Origin: Azospirillum brasilense
GTDB lineage: Bacteria; Pseudomonadota; Alphaproteobacteria; Azospirillales; Azospirillaceae
Length of the DNA: 64,000 nt
Reading direction: 5' to 3'
Assembly (NCBI RefSeq): GCF_007827795.1
Contig: NZ_VITI01000007.1
Span: 62,001-126,000 of the forward strand
Numbering within the stretch: the first letter of the stretch is position 1; each line of letters begins with the position of its first letter. Made by a program: the position numbers and the translations under genes. A model generated the notes under the pieces. The model saw only the letters and a program-made list of their open reading frames with translations, was not told where the DNA came from and did not search any database. Shown here in pieces: positions 30,358 to 38,234 of the stretch.

Positions 30358-31947
30358 TCACCAAGCGGCGACCGCGCCGTCGCTGCGGGGATCGGTCGCC
30401 CCCTCCAGCGTTCCATCGGCATGGCGGACGATGGCGCCCGCATGCCCCATGGTGCTCGTGAACGGATCGAGCAGCTCGACCTCGTGCCCGGCGTCGCGCA
30501 GGGCGGCGACCAGGGCGGGATCGAAGCGGTTTTCCAGCTTCAGCGTCACGCTGTCCTCGCCCCAGGTGCGGCCGAGCAGCCAGCGCGGCGCCGTGACGGC
30601 GGCCTGCAGGCCCTGCCCGAACATCGCGTAGCGGGAGAAGACGGCGGCCTGCGTCTGCGGCTGCCCCTCCCCGCCCATGGTGCCGTAGACCATGCCGCGC
30701 CCGTCATCGAAGCGGGCCATCGCGGGATTCAGCGTGTGGAAGGGCTTGCGCCCCGGCGCCAGCGCGTTCCAGCCGTCCTCCGCCAAGCGGAAGGAGGCGC
30801 CGCGGTTCTGCCAAGTGATTCCGGTCTCCGGCAGGACGAGGCCGGAGCCGAATTCGAAATAGACGCTCTGGATCATGCTGACGGCGCGGCCCTGCCCGTC
30901 GATCACGCCCAGCCACACCGTGTCGCCGGGTTTCGCCACATGCGGCCAGGGCAGCGCGCGGGCGCGGTCGATGTTCGCCGCCAGCCCGTCCAGCTCGGCG
31001 TCGTCAAGGAAGCTCTGCGCCTCCCGCCCCATGTAGGCCGGGTCGCCGACCTCGCGGTCGCGCACCAGGAAGGCCTGCTTGGTCGCCTCGATCAGCCCGT
31101 GGATGTGGTCGAAGCCCTCGCCCTCCGTCACGCCCAGCCGGTCGAACAGCGCGAGGATCATCAGCGAGGCCAGACCCTGCGTCGGCGGCGGGTGGTTGAA
31201 CAGCCGCGCCCCGCGCACGCCGACCGACAGGGCCGGGCGGCGGTGCGCCGCGTGGGCCGCGAGATCCGCCGCATCCACCGGCGAGCCGGCACGCTGCAGA
31301 TCCGCCGCGATGGATGCTGCGAGCGGCCCGCGGTAGAAGCTGTCCAGCCCCTCCGCCGCCAGCCGGCGCAGCGTAGCGGCCAGCGCCGGCTGCCTCAGCG
31401 TGGAGCCTTCCGGCGGCACGGCGCCGCCCGGCAGGAACGTATCGGCGAAGCCCGGCACGTCCTTCAGCTCGTGCAGCTTCTGGCGGGTCAGCCCTTCCTG
31501 GCTGGCGGTGACCGGGATGCCCTGCTCGGCGTGGGCGATGGCTTCGTCCAGGATGCGGGCGAGTGGCAGCGGGTCGGCCCAGCCGGCGCTGACGGCCAGC
31601 GCCTCGCGCCAGCCGTCGATGGTGCCGGCGACCGTGTTCGCCGCCAACGGCCCGCGCCAAGGCACGGTGGCGTGGCCGTGGCGCCGGTAGAGGTCGAGCG
31701 AGACGGCCTTGCCCGCCCCGCCGCAGGCGTCGATGGCGACGGGATCGCGCCCCGGCTCGGCGATCAGCCAGAAGCCGTCGCCGCCGATGCCGGTCATGTG
31801 CGGGTAGACGACGGCCAGCGCTGCGGCGACCGCGACCGCCGCCTCGACGGCGGTGCCGCCGTCGCGCAGGATCTGAAGACCGGCTTGGCTGGCGAGATGG
31901 TGCGGGGAGGTGACCATTCCCCGGCGGCTGCGCGGCGTGTTCAGCAT
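30358..31947 (-). CDS. Gamma-glutamyltransferase-family hydrolase (HpxW-like)
   Basis: Ntn-hydrolase of 529 aa, processed at a threonine that becomes the N-terminal nucleophile. T343 in GDTVWLGVIDGQGRAVSM fits that place, and the oxyanion region is YGTMGGEGQPQTQAAVFSRY. No signal peptide is visible, so it is probably cytoplasmic, unlike classical GGT. HpxW of Klebsiella, an oxamate amidohydrolase, belongs to this family, and HpxY- and HpxZ-like genes lie further along the same strand; this makes an amide-hydrolysing role attractive, but the family is broad. GAGG precedes ATG 31947, and a sigma-54 promoter match lies about 90 bp upstream. It is the first gene of the large minus-strand cluster. 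Confidence 0.85.
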   Translation of the reverse strand: MLNTPRSRRGMVTSPHHLASQAGLQILRDGGTAVEAAVAVAAALAVVYPHMTGIGGDGFWLIAEPGRDPVAIDACGGAGKAVSLDLYRRHGHATVPWRGPLAANTVAGTIDGWREALAVSAGWADPLPLARILDEAIAHAEQGIPVTASQEGLTRQKLHELKDVPGFADTFLPGGAVPPEGSTLRQPALAATLRRLAAEGLDSFYRGPLAASIAADLQRAGSPVDAADLAAHAAHRRPALSVGVRGARLFNHPPPTQGLASLMILALFDRLGVTEGEGFDHIHGLIEATKQAFLVRDREVGDPAYMGREAQSFLDDAELDGLAANIDRARALPWPHVAKPGDTVWLGVIDGQGRAVSMIQSVYFEFGSGLVLPETGITWQNRGASFRLAEDGWNALAPGRKPFHTLNPAMARFDDGRGMVYGTMGGEGQPQTQAAVFSRYAMFGQGLQAAVTAPRWLLGRTWGEDSVTLKLENRFDPALVAALRDAGHEVELLDPFTSTMGHAGAIVRHADGTLEGATDPRSDGAVAAW

Positions 31948-32036
31948 GGGAACCTCACGGAAGAAGGCCGCGCATCACGAAGAAACCCTCTCATTTTTAT
32001 GGATATCCGACTTTTTCCGTTGGTTTCCCATCCCTT

Positions 32037-32053
32037 TGCGAACACCGTGCCAA
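32037..32053 (-). promoter_or_regulatory. Sigma-54 promoter for the GGT/Liv/hydroxylase cluster
   Basis: Read on the minus strand, TTGGCACGGTGTTCGCA matches the RpoN consensus TTGGCACGNNNNTTGCA with one mismatch. The GG and GC cores are separated by the required 10 bases. Transcription would start near 32025, about 78 bases before the GGT-family start codon at 31947. Confidence 0.7.
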
Positions 32054-32277
32054 CCGGCAGAACACTGCGCATTTCGGTTCGGCGGGAGGTCTGACACGGC
32101 CAAGCGTCAAGGCCGGAAACCGCCTTAATGTTGGGCAAACGGATTGAGGGGATGGCGGCGGAGAACCCGAAAGGATCGCTTTATCTCATTGATGATAATC
32201 GGGTAATTTGGAATTAAGAAGGCTTTGGCTTTCCGCTTCATTCGTGCGCAACCTCTGCCTGCCGCGCGGGCATTAAT

Positions 32278-32287
32278 CAGCATGCTG
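32278..32287. promoter_or_regulatory. Palindromic activator-site candidate 1
   Basis: CAGCATGCTG is a perfect 10 bp palindrome of the form CAGYATRCTG, which recurs at 32448 and 32553. It lies about 225 bp upstream of the leftward sigma-54 promoter, a normal distance for an enhancer. No known regulator is assigned. Confidence 0.45.
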
Positions 32288-32297
32288 ATGATATTGC

Positions 32298-32314
32298 GGC
32301 ACCCATGGAGTGCC
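32298..32314. promoter_or_regulatory. NtrC-like palindrome
   Basis: GGCACCCATGGAGTGCC is a 17 bp imperfect palindrome that keeps the GCACC and GTGC half-site cores and spacing of NtrC-binding sites. It sits between two sigma-54 promoters, so nitrogen control is plausible. It is a single site, and chance similarity cannot be excluded. Confidence 0.4.
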
Positions 32315-32447
32315 CGGGCATACCCCGCTGCGGCGATGGCCGCTAAACGTTGAAGCGCTTCAAAACTCCCAATTTCCGCCTCGGCTTCTGCGTTCGTGCC
32401 CAAATTGGCAGCAGGGTCCCGCGCGTCACCGCCCGACCGTGAATCGT

Positions 32448-32457
32448 CAGTATACTG
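32448..32457. promoter_or_regulatory. Palindromic activator-site candidate 2
   Basis: CAGTATACTG, perfect palindrome, inside the longer TCGTCAGTATACTG. It is about 140 bp upstream of the rightward sigma-54 promoter. The same 14-mer with one change recurs exactly 105 bp downstream, about ten helical turns. Confidence 0.5.
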
Positions 32458-32552
32458 CGGAAAATGTTCCACCGGATGCCCGTGGGCGCATGCCGTGGTA
32501 TGCCGTATTGTGCGTATTTTGACCACCAAATGCCCAACAGACGGTCATTCGT

Positions 32553-32562
32553 CAGTATGCTG
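32553..32562. promoter_or_regulatory. Palindromic activator-site candidate 3
   Basis: CAGTATGCTG inside TCGTCAGTATGCTG, differing by one base from the copy at 32444-32457. It ends 34 bp before the rightward sigma-54 promoter. Confidence 0.5.
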
Positions 32563-32595
32563 AAGTTTTGTGCGCCCCGGCGACTCCGACCCTCC

Positions 32596-32612
32596 CTGGC
32601 ATGACGCTTGCT
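32596..32612 (+). promoter_or_regulatory. Sigma-54 promoter for the amidohydrolase gene
   Basis: CTGGCATGACGCTTGCT matches the RpoN -24/-12 consensus: GG at 32598-32599 and GC at 32610-32611 with 10 bases between, and TTGC intact. Only the C of GGCAC is changed. Transcription would begin near 32624, 30 bases before the ATG at 32654. Confidence 0.7.
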
Positions 32613-32653
32613 GAAAGGACGGGCAGATAAAAATCAGCGCAAGAAGGTGGGTT

Positions 32654-33925
32654 ATGTCAGAGACGCACACGTTCGACCTCGTGCTCCGCGGCGGACGGAT
32701 TCTCGATCCGGCCAACGGTCTGGATCTGGTCGGCGATCTGGCGGTCGCGAAGGGCCGCATCGCGGCGGTGGCGGAACGGCTGCCCGACGATGCCGCCCAC
32801 ACCATCCTTGATGTCTCCGGAAAGCTCGTGACGCCGGGCCTGATCGACACCCACGCGCACGTCTTCGAAAAGGTCACCGGCCGCTTCGGGTTGAACCCGG
32901 ACATGGTGGGTGTGCGCTCCGGCGTGTCGACGCTGGTCGATCAGGGCGGGCCGAGCCTGATGACCCTGCCCGCCTTCCGCCGCTTCATCGCCGAGCCGGC
33001 GCGCTCGCGCACGCTGTGCTTCCTGTCGGCCTATCTGGTCGGCGGGCTGGAGGGCCACTATTACCCGCAGCTCTACCGCCCGGATTGCGTCGATGTGGAC
33101 GCCACCATCCGCGTCGGGCGCGAGAATCGCGACATCGTGAAGGGCATCAAGGCCCATGCCGAGGTCGGCGGCGCATCGCGCTGGGGTCTCGACGTCATCA
33201 AGCAGGCCAAGCGCATCGCGGACGGCATCGGCGTTCCGCTCTACGTCCATCTCGGCCAGCTCTGGCCGGAGGTGGAGGGCGGCGAGGCCGTCGATCCCGA
33301 CATGCTGGTGGAGGAGCTGGTCCCGCTGCTCGATTCGCGCGACATCCTGGCCCACCCCTTCACACGGCACCCCGGCGGCTTCATCTCGACCCGCACCGGC
33401 GAGGTGCATCCGGTCATCTACAAGGCGCTGGAGCGCGGCCTGACCGTCGATGTCGGCCACGGCTCGCACTTCAGCTTCGAGATGGCGCGGCGGACTCTGG
33501 CGGCGGGCATCCTGCCCTACACGCTGGGCGCCGACCTGCACGGCTACAACGTGAAGGCCCCGGTCATGGGTGCCGGCGGCGACCGCGAGGCCAACCCCTT
33601 CTACGGCGTCGCCCCCTTCAGCCTGACCCACGCGATGACCGAGCTTCTGACTCTCGGCATGGCGCTGGGCGACGTGCTGAAGACGGTGACCAGCAACCCC
33701 GCCGCCATGCTGGGCATGGCCGACGAGATCGGCGCGCTGACACCGGGCATGGCCGCCGACGTGGCGGTGCTGGAGGTCAAGGCCGGCCGCTGGCAGCTCA
33801 GCGACAACAGCGGCGAGCGGGTGACCGCGCCGGAGATGATCGTCCCGGCCTTCTCGCTGCGCGACGGCGCGGTGCAGGAGGTGGACAGCCCGCTGCTGCC
33901 GAAGCCCATTCCGGTGGCGGCGTAA
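32654..33925 (+). CDS. Amidohydrolase/deacetylase family metallohydrolase
   Basis: A 423 aa metal-dependent hydrolase of the amidohydrolase superfamily, dihydroorotase-like branch, which opens cyclic amides or removes acyl groups. The metal site is visible: DTHAHV near residue 66, a probable carbamylated lysine in GIKAHAE near 166, histidines in YVHLGQ and LAHPFTRHPGG, and aspartate in TLGADLHGYN. AGAAGGTGGG precedes ATG 32654. A sigma-54 promoter match lies just upstream, opposite the promoter of the GGT/hydroxylase cluster, so both units are probably switched on together. The natural substrate is unknown; a cyclic imide or ureide would fit the neighbours. Confidence 0.85.
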   Translation: MSETHTFDLVLRGGRILDPANGLDLVGDLAVAKGRIAAVAERLPDDAAHTILDVSGKLVTPGLIDTHAHVFEKVTGRFGLNPDMVGVRSGVSTLVDQGGPSLMTLPAFRRFIAEPARSRTLCFLSAYLVGGLEGHYYPQLYRPDCVDVDATIRVGRENRDIVKGIKAHAEVGGASRWGLDVIKQAKRIADGIGVPLYVHLGQLWPEVEGGEAVDPDMLVEELVPLLDSRDILAHPFTRHPGGFISTRTGEVHPVIYKALERGLTVDVGHGSHFSFEMARRTLAAGILPYTLGADLHGYNVKAPVMGAGGDREANPFYGVAPFSLTHAMTELLTLGMALGDVLKTVTSNPAAMLGMADEIGALTPGMAADVAVLEVKAGRWQLSDNSGERVTAPEMIVPAFSLRDGAVQEVDSPLLPKPIPVAA

Positions 33926-33934
33926 CGCGGCGGG

Positions 33935-34081
33935 CTTGCCCCCACCCTAACCCTCCCCCGCTGGGCGGGGGAGGGGACGGTCTCCCTCCCCTGCGAAGCT
34001 CTCGCGCAAACCAAAGGTTTGCGCTGACGCGGCAGGCGGACCTTCGGTCCGCTGAGAGCGGGGGAGGGCCGGGGTGGGGGC
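33935..34081. repeat. Palindromic intergenic repeat, mosaic copy
   Basis: It starts 9 bp after the amidohydrolase stop. The outer arms (CTTGCCCCCACCCTAACCCT and GGGCCGGGGTGGGGGCAG) are those of the short type, but the centre carries the long type's GCGCAAACCAAAGGTTTGCGC and GGCGGACCTTCGGTCCGC hairpins. It is a chimera of the two repeat types. Confidence 0.8.
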
Positions 34082-34126
34082 AGCGTCGGCACCCGAACAC
34101 CCCCCCATCCCACGAGGACTCCGCCC

Positions 34127-34405
34127 ATGTCCGAAGCCGCGCTCGCCTTCTGGATGTTCGAGGTCCCAGCCCGCTGCCGCGACGCCGAGGGGCGGCGGCT
34201 GGGCAAGGCCCGCGCCCTGCTGCTCTCCCACCCGCAGCGCCAGCAGCGCATGATGCTGGAACTGGCGCACGACGCCCCGCTCGCCATGGGAAGCCGCATC
34301 GTCACAAGGCGCGCGGCCTTCCTGGTCGAGCGTTGCGAGGGCGAGTCCGGCTTCGGCTTCCGGCGCTACGCCGTGCGCTGCATCGGGACACGTCCGGCCT
34401 CGTGA
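34127..34405 (+). CDS. Small hypothetical protein
   Basis: A 92 aa soluble protein that I do not recognise. It begins SEAALAFWMFEVPARCRDAE, has two cysteines near residues 17 and 68 and another at 84, and a basic central part with HPQRQQRMMLELAHDAP. GAGGA precedes the ATG by about ten bases, and codon use has the strong GC bias in third positions expected of real genes here. It stands alone between the mosaic repeat and the DUF6455-like gene. Confidence 0.6.
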   Translation: MSEAALAFWMFEVPARCRDAEGRRLGKARALLLSHPQRQQRMMLELAHDAPLAMGSRIVTRRAAFLVERCEGESGFGFRRYAVRCIGTRPAS

Positions 34406-34459
34406 TAAAAACCGGGCGCGGCTGATCCACATCAAGGCGCCGGGCGCTCCGACGGCGAA

Positions 34460-34479
34460 TATTAATCGAACGATTAATA
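34460..34479. promoter_or_regulatory. Palindromic operator candidate
   Basis: TATTAATCG-AA-CGATTAATA: perfect 9 bp arms around a 2 bp centre, in an AT-rich patch 20 bp before the start codon of the small cysteine-rich protein gene. Its size and symmetry suit a TetR-type or other dimeric repressor. The TetR protein encoded at 44579 is one candidate, without direct support. Confidence 0.45.
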
Positions 34480-34498
34480 ACCCGCTTCGGAGACTCCC

Positions 34499-34888
34499 AT
34501 GACCACCCCCGCCCCTGCGCCGCAAGAGGGCCTGTGCGCGAAACTCCTGCGCGGCTGGCGCGGTGCGCGGTCCCTGAACGCCCTCCAGGCGCTGGCCCCG
34601 CACGACCGCAGCCGCGTGCTGGCCGACGCCGGGCTGACCGACCTGAACGCGCCGTCCGTCCTGCGCGCCGGCCATGTCGGCGCGCTGCTGCCCGCCGCGA
34701 TGGCGCTGCACGGCGTCGATGGCGCGGTGGTGGAGCAGGACCGCCCCGACCTGATGAACGACCTGCAACGGGTCTGCGCGCTCTGCCGCAGCGCCCGCAC
34801 CTGCCGCCGCCTGCTGGCCGAGGGCTGCACGCAGCCGGAGCACGCCCGGCTCTGCCCCAACGCCGACACGCTCGACGCGCTCCGCTGA
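34499..34888 (+). CDS. Small cysteine-rich protein, DUF6455-like
   Basis: A 129 aa protein. The C-terminal region CALCRSARTCRRLLAEGC followed by CPNADTLDAL resembles the DUF6455 pattern of closely spaced cysteines and an ending CPNA; a metal-binding or redox role is possible but not shown. GGAG lies 8 bases before the ATG, and a perfect palindrome lies immediately upstream, suggesting tight regulation. It precedes the Liv importer cluster by 264 bp and has its own setting. Confidence 0.65.
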   Translation: MTTPAPAPQEGLCAKLLRGWRGARSLNALQALAPHDRSRVLADAGLTDLNAPSVLRAGHVGALLPAAMALHGVDGAVVEQDRPDLMNDLQRVCALCRSARTCRRLLAEGCTQPEHARLCPNADTLDALR

Positions 34889-34955
34889 GGCGCGCGCCGA
34901 CCGGGCGCAAAACATCTCCCCGAAAAATCCCCAACCGCCTTCGTCGGAAAAGCGA

Positions 34956-34985
34956 TTGACAGCGCCGCGACGTGACCGTTAGCAT
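34956..34985 (+). promoter_or_regulatory. Candidate promoter of the second Liv/nic cluster
   Basis: A perfect TTGACA (34956-34961) is followed after 18 bp by TAGCAT (34980-34985), four of six matches to the -10 consensus. It would give a leader of about 160 bases before the binding-protein gene at 35153. An AT-rich patch with TATAAT at 35007-35012 lies further on but has no matching -35. Confidence 0.4.
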
Positions 34986-35152
34986 CCCTGAATAATTAAT
35001 TGGCCGTATAATAAAACACGGGAACGGTTGCCGCATCGGACGGCGCGCGTTCCCGAAACGGGCCGACGCGCCCACGCCGGGAACGGCGGGGCGCCGACAG
35101 GGAATCGTCATTCGCCGTCATCGCGACATCACCGTCGAACGCGGAGGGAGAG

Positions 35153-36289
35153 ATGAGAAACGTGGTACTGGGCGGCCTGCTGTTGACCGGCATCGCCGCG
35201 TCGGTTCCGGCGCAGGCGCAGGACACGGTCAGGATCGGGCTGGTCCAGCCGCTGACCGGATCGGTCGCCTACAACGGCAAGTCCGTGGTGGAAGGCGCCC
35301 GGCTCGCCGTCGAGGAGATGAACGCCGCCGGAGGCGTCCTCGGCAAGAAGATCGAACTGATCGTCGAGGACGGCCAGTGTACGCCGGCCAACTCGGTCAA
35401 CGCCGTCGAGAAGCTGGTGCAGAAGGACAAGGTCGTCACGCTGGTCGGCGCCTTCTGCAGTTCCGCCACCGCGGCGATCATGCCGGTGGCCCAGAAATAC
35501 AAGCTTCCGCTGATCACCGGCGTGTCGTCGAAGGCCAGCCTGACGGAGCAGGGCAACCCCTACTTCTTCCGCGCCGCCGAGACGGACGCGCTGATGGCGG
35601 AGGCCTTCGCAAAGATCCTCGCCAACGACCTGAAGCTGACCAAGGTCGCCTACATCGGCGTCAACGACGATTGGGGCCGCGGCGGGGTGGAGGAATTCTC
35701 CCGTGACCTGACGGCGCTGGGCGTCAAGACGGTGCTGACCGAGTATTTCGACCACGGCGCCACCGACTTCTTCACGCTGCTGACCAAGCTGCGCGCCGCC
35801 AAGCCGGACGGCGTGTTCGTCGCCGCCGAGACCCAGGACGGCTCCATCCTGGTCAAGCAGATCCGCGAGATGGGGCTGGACACCAAGGTGTTCGGCGTCG
35901 GCTCCTGGGCCACCGCCGACTTCATCAACCTGACCGGCGAGGCCGCGGAGGGCATCCACGCCGCCGTCCCCTACGCCTCCAGCATGGACACCCCGCGCAA
36001 CCAGACCTTCGTCCAGAAATACCAGGCGAAGTACGGCATCAAGCCCGGCAAGTACGGCGCCGCCGGCTACAACGCGCTGAACATCGCCGGGCAGGCCATC
36101 GCGCGGGCCGGCGGCACCGACGCCGAGGCCATCCGGGCGTCGCTCGCCAAGACCAGCTACGAGGCGCCGAACGGCGTCTACAAGTTCACCGACAAGGGCC
36201 AGGCCTACGGCTTCGACGCGGTGCTGGTGCGGATCGAAAAGGGCGAACCGAAGGTGATCGCCTCCACCCCGGTGGACGCGCCGCACTGA
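35153..36289 (+). CDS. Liv-type ABC transporter substrate-binding protein
   Basis: Periplasmic receptor (378 aa) with a signal peptide cleaved near VPAQA-Q. The mature start DTVRIGLVQPLTGSVAYNGK, then MNAAGGVLGKKIELIVEDGQ and SAFFRA-like NPYFFRAAETD segments are typical. Two cysteines (CTPANS and AFCSSA) may form a disulfide. GGAGGGAGAG precedes ATG 35153. It heads a complete livHMGF set that runs directly into the nic genes, so nicotinate or a hydroxylated pyridine is the likely ligand; this is inferred from context. Confidence 0.9.
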   Translation: MRNVVLGGLLLTGIAASVPAQAQDTVRIGLVQPLTGSVAYNGKSVVEGARLAVEEMNAAGGVLGKKIELIVEDGQCTPANSVNAVEKLVQKDKVVTLVGAFCSSATAAIMPVAQKYKLPLITGVSSKASLTEQGNPYFFRAAETDALMAEAFAKILANDLKLTKVAYIGVNDDWGRGGVEEFSRDLTALGVKTVLTEYFDHGATDFFTLLTKLRAAKPDGVFVAAETQDGSILVKQIREMGLDTKVFGVGSWATADFINLTGEAAEGIHAAVPYASSMDTPRNQTFVQKYQAKYGIKPGKYGAAGYNALNIAGQAIARAGGTDAEAIRASLAKTSYEAPNGVYKFTDKGQAYGFDAVLVRIEKGEPKVIASTPVDAPH

Positions 36290-36388
36290 CCGGCGGACGC
36301 GCCGCGGTGATGGTCCCAACGGCACCATCCCCGCGGCGCGCACCGATCCAACGCACCGTTTGTGCGGGCCTGCTTTTGCGAGAACGTC

Positions 36389-37261
36389 ATGGATCTCTTT
36401 CCGCAGTTCCTGGCCAACGGGCTGGTGATGGGCGTGTTCTACGCGCTCTCCGCCCTCGGTCTGACGCTGATCTTCGGCCTGATGCGCGTGGTCAACTTCG
36501 CCCATGGCGAGTTCTACATGCTGGGCGGGGTCAGCGGCTGGTTCGTCACCAATTACCTGGGCCTCGACTTCTTCAGCGGCCTGATCGTGGTCGCCGTCTT
36601 CATGGCCGCCGTCGGCTGGCTGGTCGACCGTTTCCTGATCGAGCGGGTGCGCGGCCAGGGTGAGGAGCCGGGCATCCTGCTGACCATCGGCCTGTCGATC
36701 TTCCTGGTCAACGGGACGCTCCTGCTGGTCGGACCGGCGCCCATGAAGGTGGCCGGCGCGGTGGCCGAAGGGCCGCTGTTCTTCGGCCCCATCGCGGTGA
36801 CCAAGCTGCGCCTGCTCGCCGTGGCGGTGGGCATCGCGCTGATCGTCGGCGCCCATCTGCTGATCCGCCGGACCCGGCTGGGAGCGGCGATGCGCGCCAC
36901 CTTCCAGGACCCGATGGCGGCCAGCCTCGCCGGCATCCGCACCGGCCACGTCTACGCCGCCACTTTCGCGCTGGGCTGCACGCTGGCCGCGCTGTCGGGG
37001 ATGCTGCTGGCCTCCATCTACTCCGCCCAGGCGTCGGTCGGCGGGCTGATCAGCCTGAAGAGCTTCGTCGTGGTGATCCTCGGCGGCATGGGCAGCTTCG
37101 CCGGCGCCATCGCCGGGGGCCTGCTGCTGGGCGTCGCCGAGGCGATGTGGGGCGGCTACGTCTCCATGGGCATGGTTGACGTGATCGGCTTCGTCCTGGT
37201 CATCCTGATCCTGCTGTTCCGGCCCCAGGGCCTGTTCTCGATCCGCACGGAAAGGGCCTGA
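36389..37261 (+). CDS. livH: Liv-type ABC transporter permease LivH
   Basis: Permease subunit of 290 aa. MDLFPQFLANGLVMGVFYAL starts as LivH proteins do, so ATG 36389 is preferred over an in-frame ATG 27 bases upstream. GLMRVVNFAHGEFYMLGGV, ATFQDPMAASLAGI and VVILGGMGSFAGAIAGGLLL confirm the family. It is 99 bp after the receptor gene and one base before livM. Confidence 0.92.
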   Translation: MDLFPQFLANGLVMGVFYALSALGLTLIFGLMRVVNFAHGEFYMLGGVSGWFVTNYLGLDFFSGLIVVAVFMAAVGWLVDRFLIERVRGQGEEPGILLTIGLSIFLVNGTLLLVGPAPMKVAGAVAEGPLFFGPIAVTKLRLLAVAVGIALIVGAHLLIRRTRLGAAMRATFQDPMAASLAGIRTGHVYAATFALGCTLAALSGMLLASIYSAQASVGGLISLKSFVVVILGGMGSFAGAIAGGLLLGVAEAMWGGYVSMGMVDVIGFVLVILILLFRPQGLFSIRTERA

Positions 37262-37262
37262 C

Positions 37263-38234
37263 ATGACCCTGGAACGCAACATCCTCCTGGCCTTTCTGGC
37301 GGGGGCGGCGCTTCTGCCCTTCGCGGTGTCGGACCAGTACATCCTGCACCTCGCCATCATGGCGCTGTTCTACGCGGTGCTGGCGAGCAGCCTCAATCTG
37401 GTGGTCGGCTATGTCGGCGAATTCTCGCTGGGCCACACCGCCTTCCTCGGCACCGGGGCCTACACGGCGGCGCTGCTGTCCACGCAGGCGGGGATGCCGA
37501 TGTGGGTGACGATCCCGCTGGCCGGGCTGGTCTCCGCCGTCTTCGGCTTCGCCATCGGGGCGATCACGCTGCGGCTGCAAGGCCCCTACTTCGTCATCGT
37601 CACCCTGTCCTTCGCCGAGGTGCTGCGCATCGTCGCCAACAACTGGATCGCGGTGACCAACGGCCCGATGGGTCTGGCGGGCGTCGGGCAAAATCTGTTC
37701 GGAGACGTGGCCGTCACCGACAAGGCCGGCTTCTTCCTGATCGTGCTGGGCATCGCCGCGGTGGCGCTCTACCTCTCCTACCGCTTCGTCTATTCAAACG
37801 CCGGCCGGGCGGCGGTGGCGGTGCGCGAGAACCGCTACGTGGCGCAGTCCATCGGCGTCGATCCCTTCGGCACGGCCATGCAGGCCTTCGTGCTGGGCGC
37901 CTTCCTGGCCGGCTTGGCCGGGGGCTTCTACGCCCACTACATCTCCTTCGTCGGGCCGGAGGTGTTCCGCTTCGCCTTCATGGCGACGATGATCATCATG
38001 GTGCTGCTGGGTGGCAAGGGCACGCTGATCGGTCCACTGGCCGGCGCGGTGATCGTGACGGTGCTGGAGGAGTATCTTCGCGAGATGCAGGAACTCCGCC
38101 TCACCCTGTTCGGCCTGATCGTCATGGCCATCGTCCTGTTCCTGCCCAACGGCCTGATGGGCTTCATCGCCCAGCGCCGCGAGCAGCAGGCCGCCCGGCC
38201 GCCCCTCAACGCCGCGAAGGAGCGCACCGTATGA
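37263..38234 (+). CDS. livM: Liv-type ABC transporter permease LivM
   Basis: Second permease subunit (323 aa). Diagnostic segments are LNLVVGYVGEFSLGHTAFLG, GPYFVIVTLSFAEVLRIV, NAGRAAVAVRENRYVAQSIG and GGKGTLIGPLAGAVIV. About eight membrane helices are expected and the C-terminal 25 residues are basic. It overlaps livG by four bases. Confidence 0.92.
   Translation: MTLERNILLAFLAGAALLPFAVSDQYILHLAIMALFYAVLASSLNLVVGYVGEFSLGHTAFLGTGAYTAALLSTQAGMPMWVTIPLAGLVSAVFGFAIGAITLRLQGPYFVIVTLSFAEVLRIVANNWIAVTNGPMGLAGVGQNLFGDVAVTDKAGFFLIVLGIAAVALYLSYRFVYSNAGRAAVAVRENRYVAQSIGVDPFGTAMQAFVLGAFLAGLAGGFYAHYISFVGPEVFRFAFMATMIIMVLLGGKGTLIGPLAGAVIVTVLEEYLREMQELRLTLFGLIVMAIVLFLPNGLMGFIAQRREQQAARPPLNAAKERTV

Larger units (their letters stand above)
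31948..32653. other. Divergent control region with sigma-54 signals
   Basis: This 706 bp gap between the GGT-like and amidohydrolase genes is clearly AT-richer than its surroundings. It holds two outward-facing sigma-54 promoter matches, three CAGYATRCTG palindromes and an NtrC-like palindrome, each listed separately. A 134-codon open frame on the minus strand (32125-32529) covers these sites and does not look like a protein, so I do not call it. Confidence 0.6.

Noticed and set aside
32125..32529. A 134-codon minus-strand frame in the divergent control region
   Set aside because: It covers the candidate regulatory palindromes, lies in AT-rich DNA without the usual third-position GC bias, and has no ribosome binding site or recognisable domain.
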